The translations under genes and the position numbers were made by a program. From positions 129,550,375 to 129,614,374 of the forward strand of contig NC_133121.1 of assembly GCF_033568475.1 (NCBI RefSeq): 64,000 nt of DNA, written 5' to 3'. The notes under the pieces were generated by a model. That model worked only from the letters and a program-made list of their open reading frames with translations. It was not told the DNA's origin and made no database searches. This DNA is from Henckelia pumila (lineage: Eukaryota; Streptophyta; Magnoliopsida; Lamiales; Gesneriaceae). This document shows, in pieces, positions 44,721 to 57,949 of the stretch; position 1 is the stretch's first letter; each line of letters opens with the position of its first letter.

Positions 44721-46302
44721 TGAATTATTAGTATCATAATAATTATAATCTAAGCTTGATTTAAATGAGCAAAGTCATTATCAAATTCAATATGTAAAGA
44801 AAATGGACAAAATTATTCATCCAATATGGCTTTAACAAAATTTAATTAATTAATCTAATTTTAGTTACTAAGATGTATGATTAGTTTAATAAATAATTGA
44901 ATTTTTTTGGATGGATCGAAGAGAAACAAACACCACAAAAGACACGTACATTGTTTTGAAATCCCACAAATAATTCCATCTCCAATAGCTAAAAAACATT
45001 TGTTAACCCCACTAATTAATTTATTAATCTTAATTAACGTTCCAAAATCCGTTCTTCACTTGTATAGTAAATGACTAATAAAATAAGACCTCTTCTTGCT
45101 AATTTGTCTCTATTGTATCACTTATGCCATTATTTGTTTAAGCTCTTAATTTGGCTCTTCTTAAAAAATAATGTTGATGGGACTCCGATTCTGATTTCTG
45201 ATTACATTATAGTTGAGATATTTAAATAAGATTCCAAATATTATATTGGATACATGGTAAATATTTAAATCAAGGTAACTTTTATATATAGTATTATGCA
45301 TGAGTTGCCAAAATATTTGAAACTGCTTAAATATATCCAAACTCATTCATAATTAAATACAATTATAATGCACGAACACTGATTTCTAATAATGGTAGAA
45401 CGTGTTTTGAAAAAATAATGGTAAAACATATTATGTATGGGAAACTAATTTTTTTAGTCATATAACTTACATATATATATGTTTCATTTTTTATTATATT
45501 ATAATCAGAATTATATCGCCTTTGTTCACTAAAATAATTGAAAAAAATACAAATTAGTAAAGTAATATTATAAATTGGTTGAGAACATTAGAAAAAATGA
45601 AAAAAAAACATGTCAATAACAAAACCCAAATTTAATTCGGAGGAAATTTACAATTTAAATTATAATAATTATACAGTAATGTATGTTTCAGGTATTATTT
45701 AGGATAGCTTCTTGGTAGCACTTCTTAGTTTTTTCTCAACATAATTTTGAAAATATTGTTAATGAATATCTATGAATTACTTCCTAGAAGTTCTTCAAAC
45801 ACAATTTAAATATATCTTGAGTTTAGCTATGTTCCTTGTTAGCCAACTACCCACTAATCCCAATTTATACATAATAACCTCTGTTTTATGATTATCAATT
45901 ATGCTATTCCATGTTTTGCATAACGATCCAATTAGATGTGAGAGATTGGATTTATTTAAATCAAACACAATAAAAATGGTTCAATATTAGGATATCCAGG
46001 GTGATCTGGACATGCTGACAAATCGGACAAATGCACGTTCTACCATAGACTCACCCGTAGATGCCATGGAGAAAAGAGAAAATGTCAGTTGAAATATAAG
46101 ATTGGAATTCTATTTATGGCTTATGCGTCTATTAATATATATTTGGATATAACAAAGGTGATAACTATTTTTTTTTAAAATAAACTAGAATATAATTTAG
46201 AACATCGCATCATCAGTATTATATACATATGTAGACTCTTCAAACGCAGAGAGCACAAGACTAGTCAAATTTAACATACTTCCAAACACACTTAGAATTA
46301 TC
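43130..46302. other. AT-rich intergenic DNA before the ERF gene
   Basis: No gene recognised over about 3.1 kb. A (TA)n microsatellite lies at 44669-44718. The stretch before 46303 should contain the ERF promoter. Confidence 0.6.
44669..44718. repeat. (TA)n microsatellite
   Basis: About 25 uninterrupted TA units (ATATAT...), the longest dinucleotide tract in the window. Confidence 0.95.
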
Positions 46303-47106
46303 ATGGCTGGAGCGAAAACTACAGGAGCCACGGCCAAATCACCGGCCAAACCGAGCACATCGCAACGTCGATTCATTGGCGTAAGGCAGAGGCCGTCCGG
46401 CAGATGGGTGGCGGAGATCAAAGACTCGTCCCAACGAGTGCGACTATGGCTCGGGACATACGACACACCCGAAGAAGCCGCACGAGCCTACGATGAGGCC
46501 GCTCGTGCCATCCGAGGAGAAAATGCGCGCACCAACTTCACGAGGAACCAACCCGATCCCATCAATGCAAACAAGACAGATGACGAGTCTGATACCAAAC
46601 AGGGGATCAGTTTCTCCTCTTTGAAGGCTAAATTAAGCAGGAATCTGCAGAGTATCGTGGCCAGAAACTCGGCGAATAGAAGTAGAGTAAGCGATCACTT
46701 CACTTTTGCTAGCATATTCCACTTCAAGGGATATAATCAGGGCCAAGAAACACCTCTTGATATCAAGAGAAATAATACTATGGATCATAAGATGGTGAAA
46801 CCGAGTGTGATCGTGCCTCATGTTCTTGATGACAAGGATTATAATGGGGAGAGCTCGAGCGTATCGGATTACGGAAGAGAATCGTTTATCGGATTCGGGC
46901 AACATAGGCTGGATTCGGAGGGATCGGACGTGGTAGAAGTTTGTAATAATGGTTTAGGGGATCCAATGGTTGGGTGGATTACAAGTCCGGAGGTAATTAC
47001 AAGCTGTGGGATTGGAAATGAGTGCTGTAGAAGTAAAAGATTCAAGGTTTCTTCTTCTGTCATTGTTCCACCAACATTCAGCAACGAGTCTCCAAATCCA
47101 TGGTGA
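46303..47106 (+). CDS. AP2/ERF transcription factor
   Basis: Single-exon gene of 267 aa. One AP2 domain at about residues 22-80: [20 protein letters not shown], then [20 protein letters not shown] and [13 protein letters not shown]. Ala14 and Asp19 of the ERF type appear to be present (WVAEI, and LWLGTYDT further on), so GCC-box-like DNA binding is expected. The domain version with [16 protein letters not shown] is that of the RAP2.11/ERN-like ERFs. Directly after it comes a basic stretch [19 protein letters not shown], and the C-terminus is acidic with no EAR motif seen. No introns. The start is the first in-frame ATG, with a Lys/Thr/Ala-rich leader before the domain. Targets and role cannot be told from sequence. 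Confidence 0.93.
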   Translation: MAGAKTTGATAKSPAKPSTSQRRFIGVRQRPSGRWVAEIKDSSQRVRLWLGTYDTPEEAARAYDEAARAIRGENARTNFTRNQPDPINANKTDDESDTKQGISFSSLKAKLSRNLQSIVARNSANRSRVSDHFTFASIFHFKGYNQGQETPLDIKRNNTMDHKMVKPSVIVPHVLDDKDYNGESSSVSDYGRESFIGFGQHRLDSEGSDVVEVCNNGLGDPMVGWITSPEVITSCGIGNECCRSKRFKVSSSVIVPPTFSNESPNPW

Positions 47107-48271
47107 TTTGATACAAAACAATATCGCCATTAATATGGATAAAATTGATATAGGTTAAGAGTTTGTGTTGATCCAGCTCAAATGAATTCCTCAGTCCCTG
47201 CCATTTCATAAAGTTTGATCTTCATTTAATCTATATGCATGGTTTCTGCCAAAAAGGTTTTATGCCATGTCAAATGTTTATGTATAACTTAAATTCTGAA
47301 GCGAAAGAATTCTGAATCCTCAAAAAAGAAATTAAACGTGCGCAAATTTCAAGTTTTGTTTTAGGACGGCATAAATACATCAGAAAAATCTAAAACAGAC
47401 TTAAACATCAAGGGTGGATTCAATTTTAAATTTTAATGAAAATAATACAAGGTCTTCAAATTCTAATCAAGAACTCGAAAGCTGGCCATTAAAGCTATTG
47501 TCTTATTCTCCATGAGAAAAATGATGATTAGTTTTTTTTTTAAGAAATTGACTTGTCATAACTACGCCCAAATTGACTTGAACCTAACTCAAAAGTTAGC
47601 TTAAAAGAAAAGTTTGCCCTTGTCGATATAAAGGACCTTCAGGTTATTTAGCTAATCGACGTGGGACACATAAGACACCAACAGTTTTCAAGGATAGACA
47701 TGAATGAATCAATATGCAATCAAATTTTTAAGTGAAGGATGCAATTATCAGTTGTTTACCTGTTCATTGGTAAATTATATTCTACTTCAATGCCCCAAAG
47801 AATATTTTCTCAAAGATTCACTATTTTTTCAGTTACATATATTGATAAATTTACATCTTTAGATGCATTATGAGGACAGTGTACTTGTACAGATATGATG
47901 GAATTTTTTCGGTTCTTACATCGTTAAAAAAACATTTACTCATTTACATCGAAAATTTGACCCAACCTCTTAATAAATTTAAATAAATGTTCTAAAGAAT
48001 AAATATTAAACTAAATCCAATATCAATTCGCCAAGGATCTCTTGATCGACGAATATGCTCTTTAACCACACAATTCGAACTTCAGATTACTGCCTTTTCT
48101 CGTCTTTTATTTTTTTCCCTTAAAAATTGTCATCCAACAGAGACTCCAGACTTGGTAATGTGGATAAAAATCGAACCAATAGAGAGCCGGCAGGCAGCGG
48201 CAGAAGGAGCCGACGCGTAGAGTTTTTTCTTGGTCTTTGCTGAGCCGGTGAAAAAAATTGACCGCAGAAAA
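47107..48271. other. Intergenic DNA between the ERF and kinase genes
   Basis: Holds the ERF 3' UTR and the promoter of the kinase gene. No other gene seen. Confidence 0.6.
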
Positions 48272-51139
48272 ATGACAGTGGCTCTAACGGGACCCATTTA
48301 TTTTTCCTCCTGCATTCCTTCTCTGTCTTCGCCGGCTCCTCGCTTGCGATTCTTCTACACTGGGCACAAACTGCTGACCAGTAAGTGCGGTAACCAAGAA
48401 GGGAAAAGAACCTTTTTTTTTTTGGTTTGTTTTTGAAAAACCATCTGCTAGACTCGGCTTTTATAATTGAATTTGGCTAATTTTATCCTTTTTTGGTTCA
48501 AGACTGTCCCATCATTGAGTTGTTCTTCTTGAATTTAGTTGGTAATGTTGGTTGTTTTCTGGATTGACTGCTGAGTTAGAATTGCAAAGAGGGGTTAAAG
48601 ACTTGATCTTTGGATGCTTCTGAAGAGGGTTTTTGGAGCTTATTCTGTGATTTATTTTAATGGTTTTTTGCAAGCTTATTCTGATACTGAAGTGAAGATG
48701 TTGCATCATGATGTTGAATTATTGTTTGATTATCTTGTTTTGAGATGGTGTTGAGTACGTGTATTGTCCGTAGTTTCCAGAAATTATGTGTGTTGGTTTT
48801 AGAATTCTTTCCCATTCTATTGCTGCATGATAAAATAGTGCATTAGGAGTTCTGTCGTGTGGACACAAAGATCTAATTTGAAAAAGGAAAAGTGAGGACT
48901 GACTACTTGAACTTTGGAGTATACATATGAAATTGAAAATACTGGAACTTGTTTTCTGCTTTGCTTGCCATCAAGCATATCTATTTTTTGCTGGTGCAAG
49001 TAATAACTTGCAAACTGACAGTGGCGTCAATGGGTGACGATCCAATCCGTGAATGGATCCTATCTGAAGGCAAGGCGACTCAAATTACTGGCACTCGTTC
49101 AATTGGTGGTGGTTGCATCAATCGTGCCAGTCGGTATGACTCAGATGCAGGCTCCTTCTTCGTTAAAACTAACAGGTATGTGCATGCTGCAGCCACAACA
49201 GAGCTTGACAATAAATTGCAGAGTTGCATTTCCATTTATCTGTATCCTGGTCATTAGGGAATGAGTCACTTCTCTATTTGCTGTTCAATGCATGACTTAC
49301 TATTTCAATGTCTCGACCTCTAGCCCTCCAATTCCCTCAGGACTGCGTGGCGTTCTCATGTGTGATCTTAAACTCTTTAGTGGATTATACGTGAGACATC
49401 CTCTGGTTGCTCAAATAGTAGTTTGAAATTCAATAGACTGTGGTAACAACGTTTTCATTGCTGCAAAGAATTTGTGACAAATGTCTTATACTGTTAATTG
49501 TTAACAGGAGTATTGGGCCAGAGATGTTTGAAGGAGAGGCTTTGGGTCTTAATGCCATGTATGCAACTGGATCAATCCGTGTACCAAAACCATTCGAGGT
49601 ATGAAGAGTTTTACTTTTCTTTCGCTCTCAATGATAGCTGGTGATGTGTATTTTTCGACTATTTTTTTTCCTTGTGCATTCAGGTTGGACCACTACCAAC
49701 GGGTGGCTCCTACATCATCATGGAGTATATCGAGTTCGGTGCATCTAGAGGCAATCAAGTGAGGAGCTAATCTCTTCCTTCTTTCAGTTGGTTATAATTA
49801 ATCTTTCGGCCGTTTGATAACTCCCCACCCCATAGTCTATACTAGGAAGGAAGCTTGCGGAAATGCATAAAGCAGGAAAATCTGAAAAAGGCTTTGGTTT
49901 TGATGTTGATAATACAATTGGCAGGTAACTGTTTTCTCATATTGTCTAACCAGAAAAATAACTACTTTCCAGGAACATTTATCAAATATTGTACTCTTTC
50001 GCAAGTTATATACACTTGTATTGTTAAAATATTAATGTATATGTTGTCAGGATTCTGTTAACAATTTGTGAGCTTTGAACTTGTGATGTGCGTGTAGTTA
50101 ACCACTTGTCATAATTGTGATACAACTGGTAGCACGCTTGATGCAGTACTCCGCAGATAAACACATGGACTTCAGACTGGATTGAATTTTATGGGGTACA
50201 CAGGTTGGGTTACCAGTTGAAGTTGGCTCAACAACAATATGGTGATTATTTGATTTATGAAAAAGGTAAATCTTTTTTGTCTTTCAAGTTGGATAAAAGA
50301 ATTTTTTTGGGGTGGGGTCCTAAGTTAAGATGTGCTTTATGCAATGAGATAGATAACTCCACGTGGAAACTGTGTAAATTTTGTGCTTTATGTTCAATGT
50401 TTAGAATTCAGTTTGCAAAACGGATCCTCGACTCCTCGTTCTAGAGCTGTTCCATATTCACATTCCATCTATAAAGTTTCATCGATAATTTATAAATGCA
50501 CATTTTCAGGACAAAGACTGGTAAAGAACATGGCACCTCTCTTTGAAGATGCTATGATTGAGCCATGCTTGTTACATGGAGACTTATGGAGCGGGAATGT
50601 TAGCTCTGACAGCAATGGTGAACCTGTCATACTCGACCCGGCTTGTTACTGTCAGTCTTGTTTTCTGAATCTTTACTGTCTTATTAAATCGATTTGTCAC
50701 TAATGCATTTGTTGAACTCGACTAAACAACTAGCGAGGGTGGACGTATCTCAGAACTAAAAATCATACTCAGTGATCTCTTTTTGAGACCTTGTTGAGCA
50801 TAAAATAATTGTTGGAAGTACATCCTCGCAGATGGACATAGCGAGGCCGAATTTGGAATGTCGTGGTGTGCTGGATTCGGAGGATCATTCTACGACGCCT
50901 ACTTTGAGGTAACAAACATTTGATCTCACGAGCATTACATTAGAATGTTTCTCATGCGTATTTTTGTGTGTTTGGTGGGGGATCAGGTGATGCCTAAAAA
51001 CCCAGGTTATGAGAAAAGGAGAGATCTTTACATGCTGTATCATTACTTGAATCATTATAATCTGTTCGGATCAGGTTACCGCTCGTCGGCCATGTCCATC
51101 ATCGATGGCTACCTGCAGATGCTGGAAGTTAATGTCTGA
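48272..51139 (+). CDS. Fructosamine/ketosamine-3-kinase, probably plastid-targeted
   Basis: Phosphorylates ketosamines (ribulosamine or fructosamine adducts on proteins) at O3, which destabilises them and so repairs glycated proteins. Nine exons: 48272-48380, 49022-49175, 49508-49598, 49684-49758, 49836-49924, 50147-50265, 50510-50650, 50832-50908 and 50987-51139; total 1,008 nt, 335 aa. Exon 1 encodes a Ser-rich, acid-poor leader like a chloroplast transit peptide. The body starts [19 protein letters not shown] and has GGGCINRAS, the ATP-binding FFVKTN lysine, [10 protein letters not shown], the catalytic [10 protein letters not shown] with HGD and N, and the metal-binding VILDPACY. It ends [20 protein letters not shown]. 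All introns are GT-AG and phases match. The start codon in exon 1 is the second ATG at 48272; an upstream in-frame ATG at 48230 is possible. Confidence 0.94.
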
Positions 51140-53081
51140 AACAAGTAGTTTTAATCTCTGTACATCACCGTGTTCGAATTACACGCTGTAAAGGCCACGA
51201 ATATCGTGCATATATATTCACAAGGTCAACATGAATGTGCCCAAGTTTATCTGTGGGCTCAATTTTGTCTTCTGAATTCTTCGTTGCCAAATGTGTGTAT
51301 GTAGGATAATGGATATAATACAAATTTTTATATTTTAATTTATACCATCTAAATTGAATTGTTGGGAGCTAAAAAGCGTGTATAAGCCAGAAATTGAATA
51401 ATTTTAAAATAGGCAGTAGATATAGTATCATTAGGTAGATATGTCAAAACAGGGGTCGATCCATAATATCATTAAATGGGATGCGACGAGTCCATCTTTT
51501 AGGCGGGTCGTGAAAACATACAAACTTACTTATAATTTGGCAAGTTAGAGCGAGCTAACTCACAACTAACTGCAACTCATTATCAGACGGGACGAGTTGT
51601 TTTGTCGTTTGGTAGGTTGAAAAATTGTAAACTCGATCTATCTATTTTATATTGGGGAGGCCTAATCTGACGAGTCTAACTCATTTTGACACATGTACCC
51701 TCAAGGGTAGTGTTTAAATCATGGATTTGATATACTAGATCTCAACGCATATATCTAATTAATGCTGGAGAATTGATATAACTAATTATTGAGTCATTAG
51801 ATTGTATTTATGTGAGCCTAATAAATGTATGTTTGAATATGACAAATATGTGGTGGTGTGAGGATAAATTTTGATGAGAAGAAAAAATTATAAAATTTGT
51901 TGAAAGTGTCAAGTGTTGGTTGAGACTTGAGAATTAGTGCTACATTAAATAAAAATTTAAAGATAAATGTCGTATTTTTTTAGCAAATAAATGTCGTATT
52001 TCTAAACAATATTAACATGGTAAAAGATATATAAGAGTATAATCATAAAATCATATTTTTTTTAATAAAACTTTAATTTTATGAGATAAATTTTTTATTC
52101 AGTTCGACTCATAAAAAATATACTTTTATTATAAATAAAATATGAGCTCAAAATATGAGCTCAATCGATTGTCTCACACGATATCTATACTGAGAAAATG
52201 CATTCCTCTAAGTATGAGAAATATTAGTTGTGGGATTTTTTTTAAAAATAAATCTAACATTATGCCTATTGTCCTCTTGTGTGTTTTACACTTCTATAAC
52301 TTACAAGTCACGAGAAATAATTTAACACAGAAGGGACCATTGAAGTAATTCATGTTATGAATTTTTGTATTTATTTTTATTAATAACAAATTTGAAAAGC
52401 ACAAAATGTATTCCCTGTTTAGAAAATGACAAATCCTTAGAGAAAGATAAAATTCAAGAGCAAGGCGAACATGTAAAAAATAATGAATAAAAAATTTGTC
52501 AACTTCAAAAACCAATTAAAAATTATTATTATTTGATTGATATAGATCCAATTAAGAAATTGCCTTAATGATGGAATCAACGCCTTATTCTTGGCAAACA
52601 AATCTTTGTAAATTCCATTGATTTGCTAAATTACTCTCCCCAACAAAAAAGATGCTTTAAAAATTCTAAAAATGCTTTAAAAATTCCAAACTCTTTCATA
52701 TTCGCTCTCCAAGATCCTTGAAGGAACACGTATCCTATTCCAAAAAAATGATTTAAAAATTCCAAACTCTTTCATCTTCGCTCTCCAAGATTCTTGAACG
52801 AACACGTATCCTATACTTACACATGATTTGTACGTACGTGTGAAATGACGACTCTTTTTGTTAACGCAGCTGTAACCGATTCAATTTCCTCGTATTCTTT
52901 TGTCCTGCTGTTTATTTTTGGTTCTTCGATTTCAACATGCAGACTCATTGAATTCAGTCCACGATTATTAATTGAATTGAAGCGAATTCAATGTTCAAGA
53001 CCCTTTCTTTTTTAGTTTTCGAAACGGGTTTTTGCTCTTCTCCAAATAGAGAGTGAAGGAAATTTTCCAAAATAGAAAAGG
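51140..53081. other. AT-rich intergenic DNA
   Basis: About 1.9 kb with no recognisable gene. It contains two near-identical blocks around 52,670-52,720 and 52,740-52,790 (TTTAAAAATTCCAAACTC, TCGCTCTCCAAGAT), a short local duplication before the transporter gene. Confidence 0.6.
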
Positions 53082-55849
53082 ATGAAGAATGAAGAGCAGG
53101 CGCGGTCTTTGTTCGGAATCTCACTCAATCAACGGCCCAGATGGCAGCAGTTTCTCATATGTTCTTCTGGTTTTTTCTTTGGATACCTTGTCAATGGTAT
53201 CTGTGAGGCAAGTGATCTGTTTCTCCCCCCAGAACGAAGCTTTTGATTCTAATTTTCGTAAAACGATTAGCAAACTGGAAATAGCAGAGATTTTTTATTG
53301 TTTGGTTTCTTGTGTGTGTTTGTGTGTGTGTGCGTGTGTTTTTAATCTTGGCAGCTATGAATTTTGAAGGGTTTACTCCTTTCTACAAGTTTTTATTTTA
53401 TTTGTTTTTGCATTTTGTGTTTGCTTATATGTATTTTTTCCAATGTTTCTGTGTTGGTCAAAGGCTTGATTTTGTTTGATTTCATTGCATTTCTCTGTCA
53501 TCATTAATGTGATTGCCATCTTCAATTGTTGTTTTTAGATGTTCTTTAGTATGACTCAGCATGTTTGGATATCAATAATTTAATGAATAACGACTGAGAA
53601 TTGGAATTGACCTTTTCACCTTCATCTTTCAGTAATTTCCTGGCTTTTAATCAGTTCCTCTTCTGAAAATATATCTGTGCCAGTAAATTGCTATAGAATT
53701 TTGGGTTTTGACTGATGTTACAGAGAGTTATACTGTTCGATAAGGTCCAAAAAGCTTGTGGGTCAATCATTAAATATTTTTAGGGTGATTTGCAGTAGAG
53801 GCATCTGCGGATACCATACCCGCCAGGTCCTCACGGTGGGAAGAAAATGCCCGTGTGGCCCTGGTCTGTTTAACTAGTTAGGATGCATTTAGGCATAAGG
53901 TTAAGCGAGTAAACACGCATATATTACGTTTCTGCTCGCGTTCCTTGCATTTTTTTGCAGTTTGGAGGTTTCCACATAAACTTATCTGATCATGCCACTT
54001 AGTGTGCTTGCTTTTTGGCAAAAGTTTCTCTTTTTCAGTTTTTGTAATACAGTTTAGTTTTTCCCCTTGATTTCAGGAGTATGTTTACAACAGACTCCAA
54101 TTCAGGTAAGATTGAATCTGAAGTATAATGATACTTGATTTTGAGCATTTTTTGGCAGTTTTGTTGTCTTGTTTTGATTTATTTGGCCATTGGTTTAATT
54201 GTAGTTATGGATGGTACTTCACCTTTGTGCAAGGTTGGGTTTACATTTTGTTGATTTATCTGCAAGGATTCACCACCAAGCAAATGGTGAATCCATGGAA
54301 GACTTATGTGAAGCTCTCTGCCGTGCTTATGGGGTCGAATGGACTTACGAAAGGTTCTCTGGCTTTTCTCAATTATCCGGCACAAATCATGTTCAAATCA
54401 ACAAAGGTGAAAAGTAACTAGTTTTTTATGACTTGAAACTTTTTTCATGGTTTGATTTGGGGCTTTGTTGTCCAAGATGATTGAGATTGAGTAGTCCAAT
54501 GAAATTTACTGCTTCTTTGCTCAAACGTTGGTCTATCTCTGTTTATCATTGTTGTTGTGGGATTTTGTTTATTTTTTTGATCTTGTCCGCTTGTTAGTCA
54601 CCCATTATGTACTGATTTCAGGTTATACCGGTGATGATAATGGGCTCTTTTATCCCTGGACTAAGACGAAAGTATCCACCTCACGAATATTTATCTGCTG
54701 TACTATTAGTAGTTGGCCTGATTCTTTTCACGTTGGCAGACGCCCAAACGTCTCCTAACTTCAGTGTGATCGGGGTCTTGATGGTATCTGGTGCATTGAT
54801 TATGGATTCATTTCTTGGGAATTTGCAAGAAGCTATCTTTACAATGAATCCTGAAACAACACAGGTGATGCACACTGTAAATGTGATTTCTTTTACCGTT
54901 TTTGGTGGTCGCGCATGATTGTCGACCCTAAATAATTTATTCTTTCTCATGAATCCAATCTTATAATAGACAGAAATGCTCTTCTGCTCGACCCTTGTTG
55001 GCATGCCTTTCTTGATCCCACCAATGCTGGTCACAGGAGAATTGTTCAGGGCTTGGACTGCTTGCTCGGAAGTATGGACTATCTAACTATTAACTATTCT
55101 TTTCCTGAACAAGAACAAATGTATTCAATTTAAATCTGTATTTATTTTCATCTATGTTGGTTTTCGATGCAGCATCTTTATGTATATGGAGTTCTTGTGT
55201 TTGAAGCCATGGCCACTTTTATTGGCCAAGTGTCCGTCCTTTCTCTCATTGCTCTGTTTGGTGCCGCCTCCACTGCCATGGTACGTAGTAGTCGTGCTGC
55301 CACCATTGCTCTGTTCTCTATCTAAAAATTCTGAAACTCTATTCATAATTTTTGCCAAAATAGTAGTTTCGACCCCGTCAAATGCATTTGTATCACCATC
55401 TTGATCGGGGCGAGCAAGTGTAAATTTCATGAAAAATGGTCGGATTCCTCTCTCGATTACATTTCAAAATACAATAAATTACATTATTCTAAGTAACACT
55501 TTTAATCATTTTTTGGTTCATTCCCATCTTATTGCTACACTTTGTGTTTGATATTGGTATTCATGTTCGTATCAACGCAAACTTCATGCAGATAACGACT
55601 GCTAGGAAAGCCGTCACGTTACTGCTATCGTATATGATTTTCACCAAGCCTCTTACCGAACAACATGGAAGTGGGTTGTTGCTGATAGCAATGGGCATCG
55701 TGTTAAAGATGTTGCCTGATTACAAGCCTTCAAAGCAAAGAGTAACTTCTATTTCCCATGCCAAGATTGAAAATATACCGCCGAGGGAAGACGGAGGAGG
55801 GTTTCAAACCGGGATCCAAGTAGATGATGAGAGAAGACCTTTGGTTTGA
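53082..55849 (+). CDS. UDP-galactose/UDP-glucose transporter, UTR2-like
   Basis: Nucleotide-sugar antiporter of the Golgi/ER membrane (drug/metabolite transporter superfamily, NST family) that brings UDP-sugars into the lumen for glycosylation. Exons 53082-53207, 54077-54105, 54205-54406, 54622-54864, 54970-55071, 55173-55280 and 55592-55849 sum to 1,068 nt, 355 aa. Conserved parts are [123 protein letters not shown] and the transporter signature [20 protein letters not shown]. About eight to ten membrane helices are expected. It ends with a soluble tail DDERRPLV. The first intron uses a GC donor (GAG then GCAAGT). The similar end in Arabidopsis UTR2 supports the assignment. Confidence 0.93.
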
Positions 55850-57949
55850 AAATTGAAACATATATATATTTGAAGGATGAGAATCAAATGGAGCAAGATG
55901 AAGGAAATTTTTGTTTGAAATTGATTGATACTTGGATTTTATTTATTCGCCATGTCAATAGCCTCATAGAAATATTTTCAGGTCCCTTTTCTTTAAAATT
56001 AAAATCGAGTTTAATGCAATTAATATAAAATTTTATTACCGCATTTGGGTATTTGAGATCCTAAATAAATGCTCAACAATATAATTTTATGAACACGACA
56101 AAATGTGTATGTAAAATACATCGATTGAAAGTAGTTGTCAATGTCATTAAATTACTAAGAATTCACCTAGTTTCAACTATATTGCTCAACGGATAAATTA
56201 CCGAAGTCATCGTATATCATCTTCATACGACGAACTAAAGATGACAACTTAGATTATCGCACATATAATATGAATCCATATAATACAAACAAATTGTTCA
56301 GTTTAACAAAATAAGTTTTTTAAATTAAACTCTTAAAAATTATCATTTGAATCAATTTTTGTTTCAAAATATTTTAATTATACAAAAATACTTGTGACAC
56401 GATCTCACGAGTCAATTATATGATACATATTTTTTACTTGAATTAATCATACAACATATAACTTTTATGTCAAAAATATTATTAAATATATACATGATTA
56501 ACTCGTCTATATCTATCCTTCAAATTATACGTATTTTACTTTAAAAATATGAAAAATATACTATAAAATTATTAATTACTTTTATTATAATTTATAAGAC
56601 TTTTTTTAAACCAATTTATAAGACTCTTTCAGAACAGTAATAATAATCAAGAACTTTAGTATTTATAATTTAAAATTTTTTTCAAATACATCATCATCTA
56701 ATCTTTCCTTATATATAAAAAAATCTGTCACCATCTTTTTTTTCCCCTCAAAATTACCCTTATACTAAATATGTAAATTTGATTCTATTTACCCTCAAAA
56801 TTATCTTATTTTATACACATGCATTATGTGTGCTTGATTATACTAGTTAACGATAAAAGTTTTGATATTTTAAAATTTAACATTAATAAATTATATAATA
56901 AAAATAAAAATAAAAATAATTTAAATATGGTAATTTTTGTTTTCGAAAGTAATGCTTTTTTTTTTCCTTCTAAATTTGTTATTCATAAAAGCGATATATT
57001 CATCTAATCTAATCTAAAATTTAAAAATATAGGAAAAGATAAATACACGTTTTTAGTAATAATTTAAAATTAAAATATTTTTTTTTAAAAAAAGATAAAG
57101 ATATTTGATTGGGATTACATATTCTATAAACCCTTATACAGACAGCCGCAAGTCTCTCTTCAATTAGTTGATTCATCGTTTTCCTTTCTCCCAAATCATC
57201 GAAGATTCTATCAGGTTTTCTTTTTGATCGACCAAGAGTTTTTTACAGTTCAATCTCTCCAGGTTTGCAAGCCTTCTTCTTCGATTTTCTTCAATTTTAA
57301 TTGGTACTCGATACTCGATTCATCGCAATCTATCCGTGTTCAAGAATTGACGATTAATTTCTCTACGATGACGGGTTCATATCCTTCGGCTTTGTCGTGG
57401 AGGCGATTTTTGTTTTGGAAAGTGGAGGATCTCGTGTTTAAGAGATTGTTTATTAAAATTAGCTAGGTTTGGTTACTGGATCTTGGTGTGTTGTTCGATC
57501 GACGATGTGAATTTTCCCGACCCTGATTTGAAGAAACCAAAATCTCGGGTTCTTGATGTGTTTTCTTGATTTTCTGATTTATTTTGTCGATATTCTGGGC
57601 ACTGGCTAGGGTTGAGATCACGTTGTGGGTTTCCGGTTTCTTTCTGATCATCCATGGCTTTGATTATATGGAACAAGTTGTCAAAAGATGGATCATCTGC
57701 CAATACCCTGGCCTTCAAGGCCGTGGAATGTTTGGGATTGGTGTCAACTGTCAACAGATGTAGGATGAGTCATTGTTCTATTGTGGAGTGACTGGTGGAA
57801 ACAGCTTTGGTTGTTACAGAAGTTCCTGAGTACTGTTGCCCTTGATTGATATATGTTGTGGTAGCTAAAAGAGTTTATGCACAAGCTGTTGGAGGGGTCG
57901 GCTTAGATTTTGATTCATGTTTTGTTTTGTTTTGGCTTAGTATACTGTA
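55850..57949. other. Intergenic DNA and 5' UTR of the ZFWD gene
   Basis: The left part is AT-rich with no gene. From about 57,140 the sequence looks like a transcribed leader (TC-rich, TCTCTCTTC) and probably carries the ZFWD 5' UTR, possibly with an intron. Confidence 0.5.

Noticed and set aside
57463-57754. Minus-strand open frames upstream of ZFWD
   Set aside because: They lie against the likely ZFWD leader and show no family pattern.
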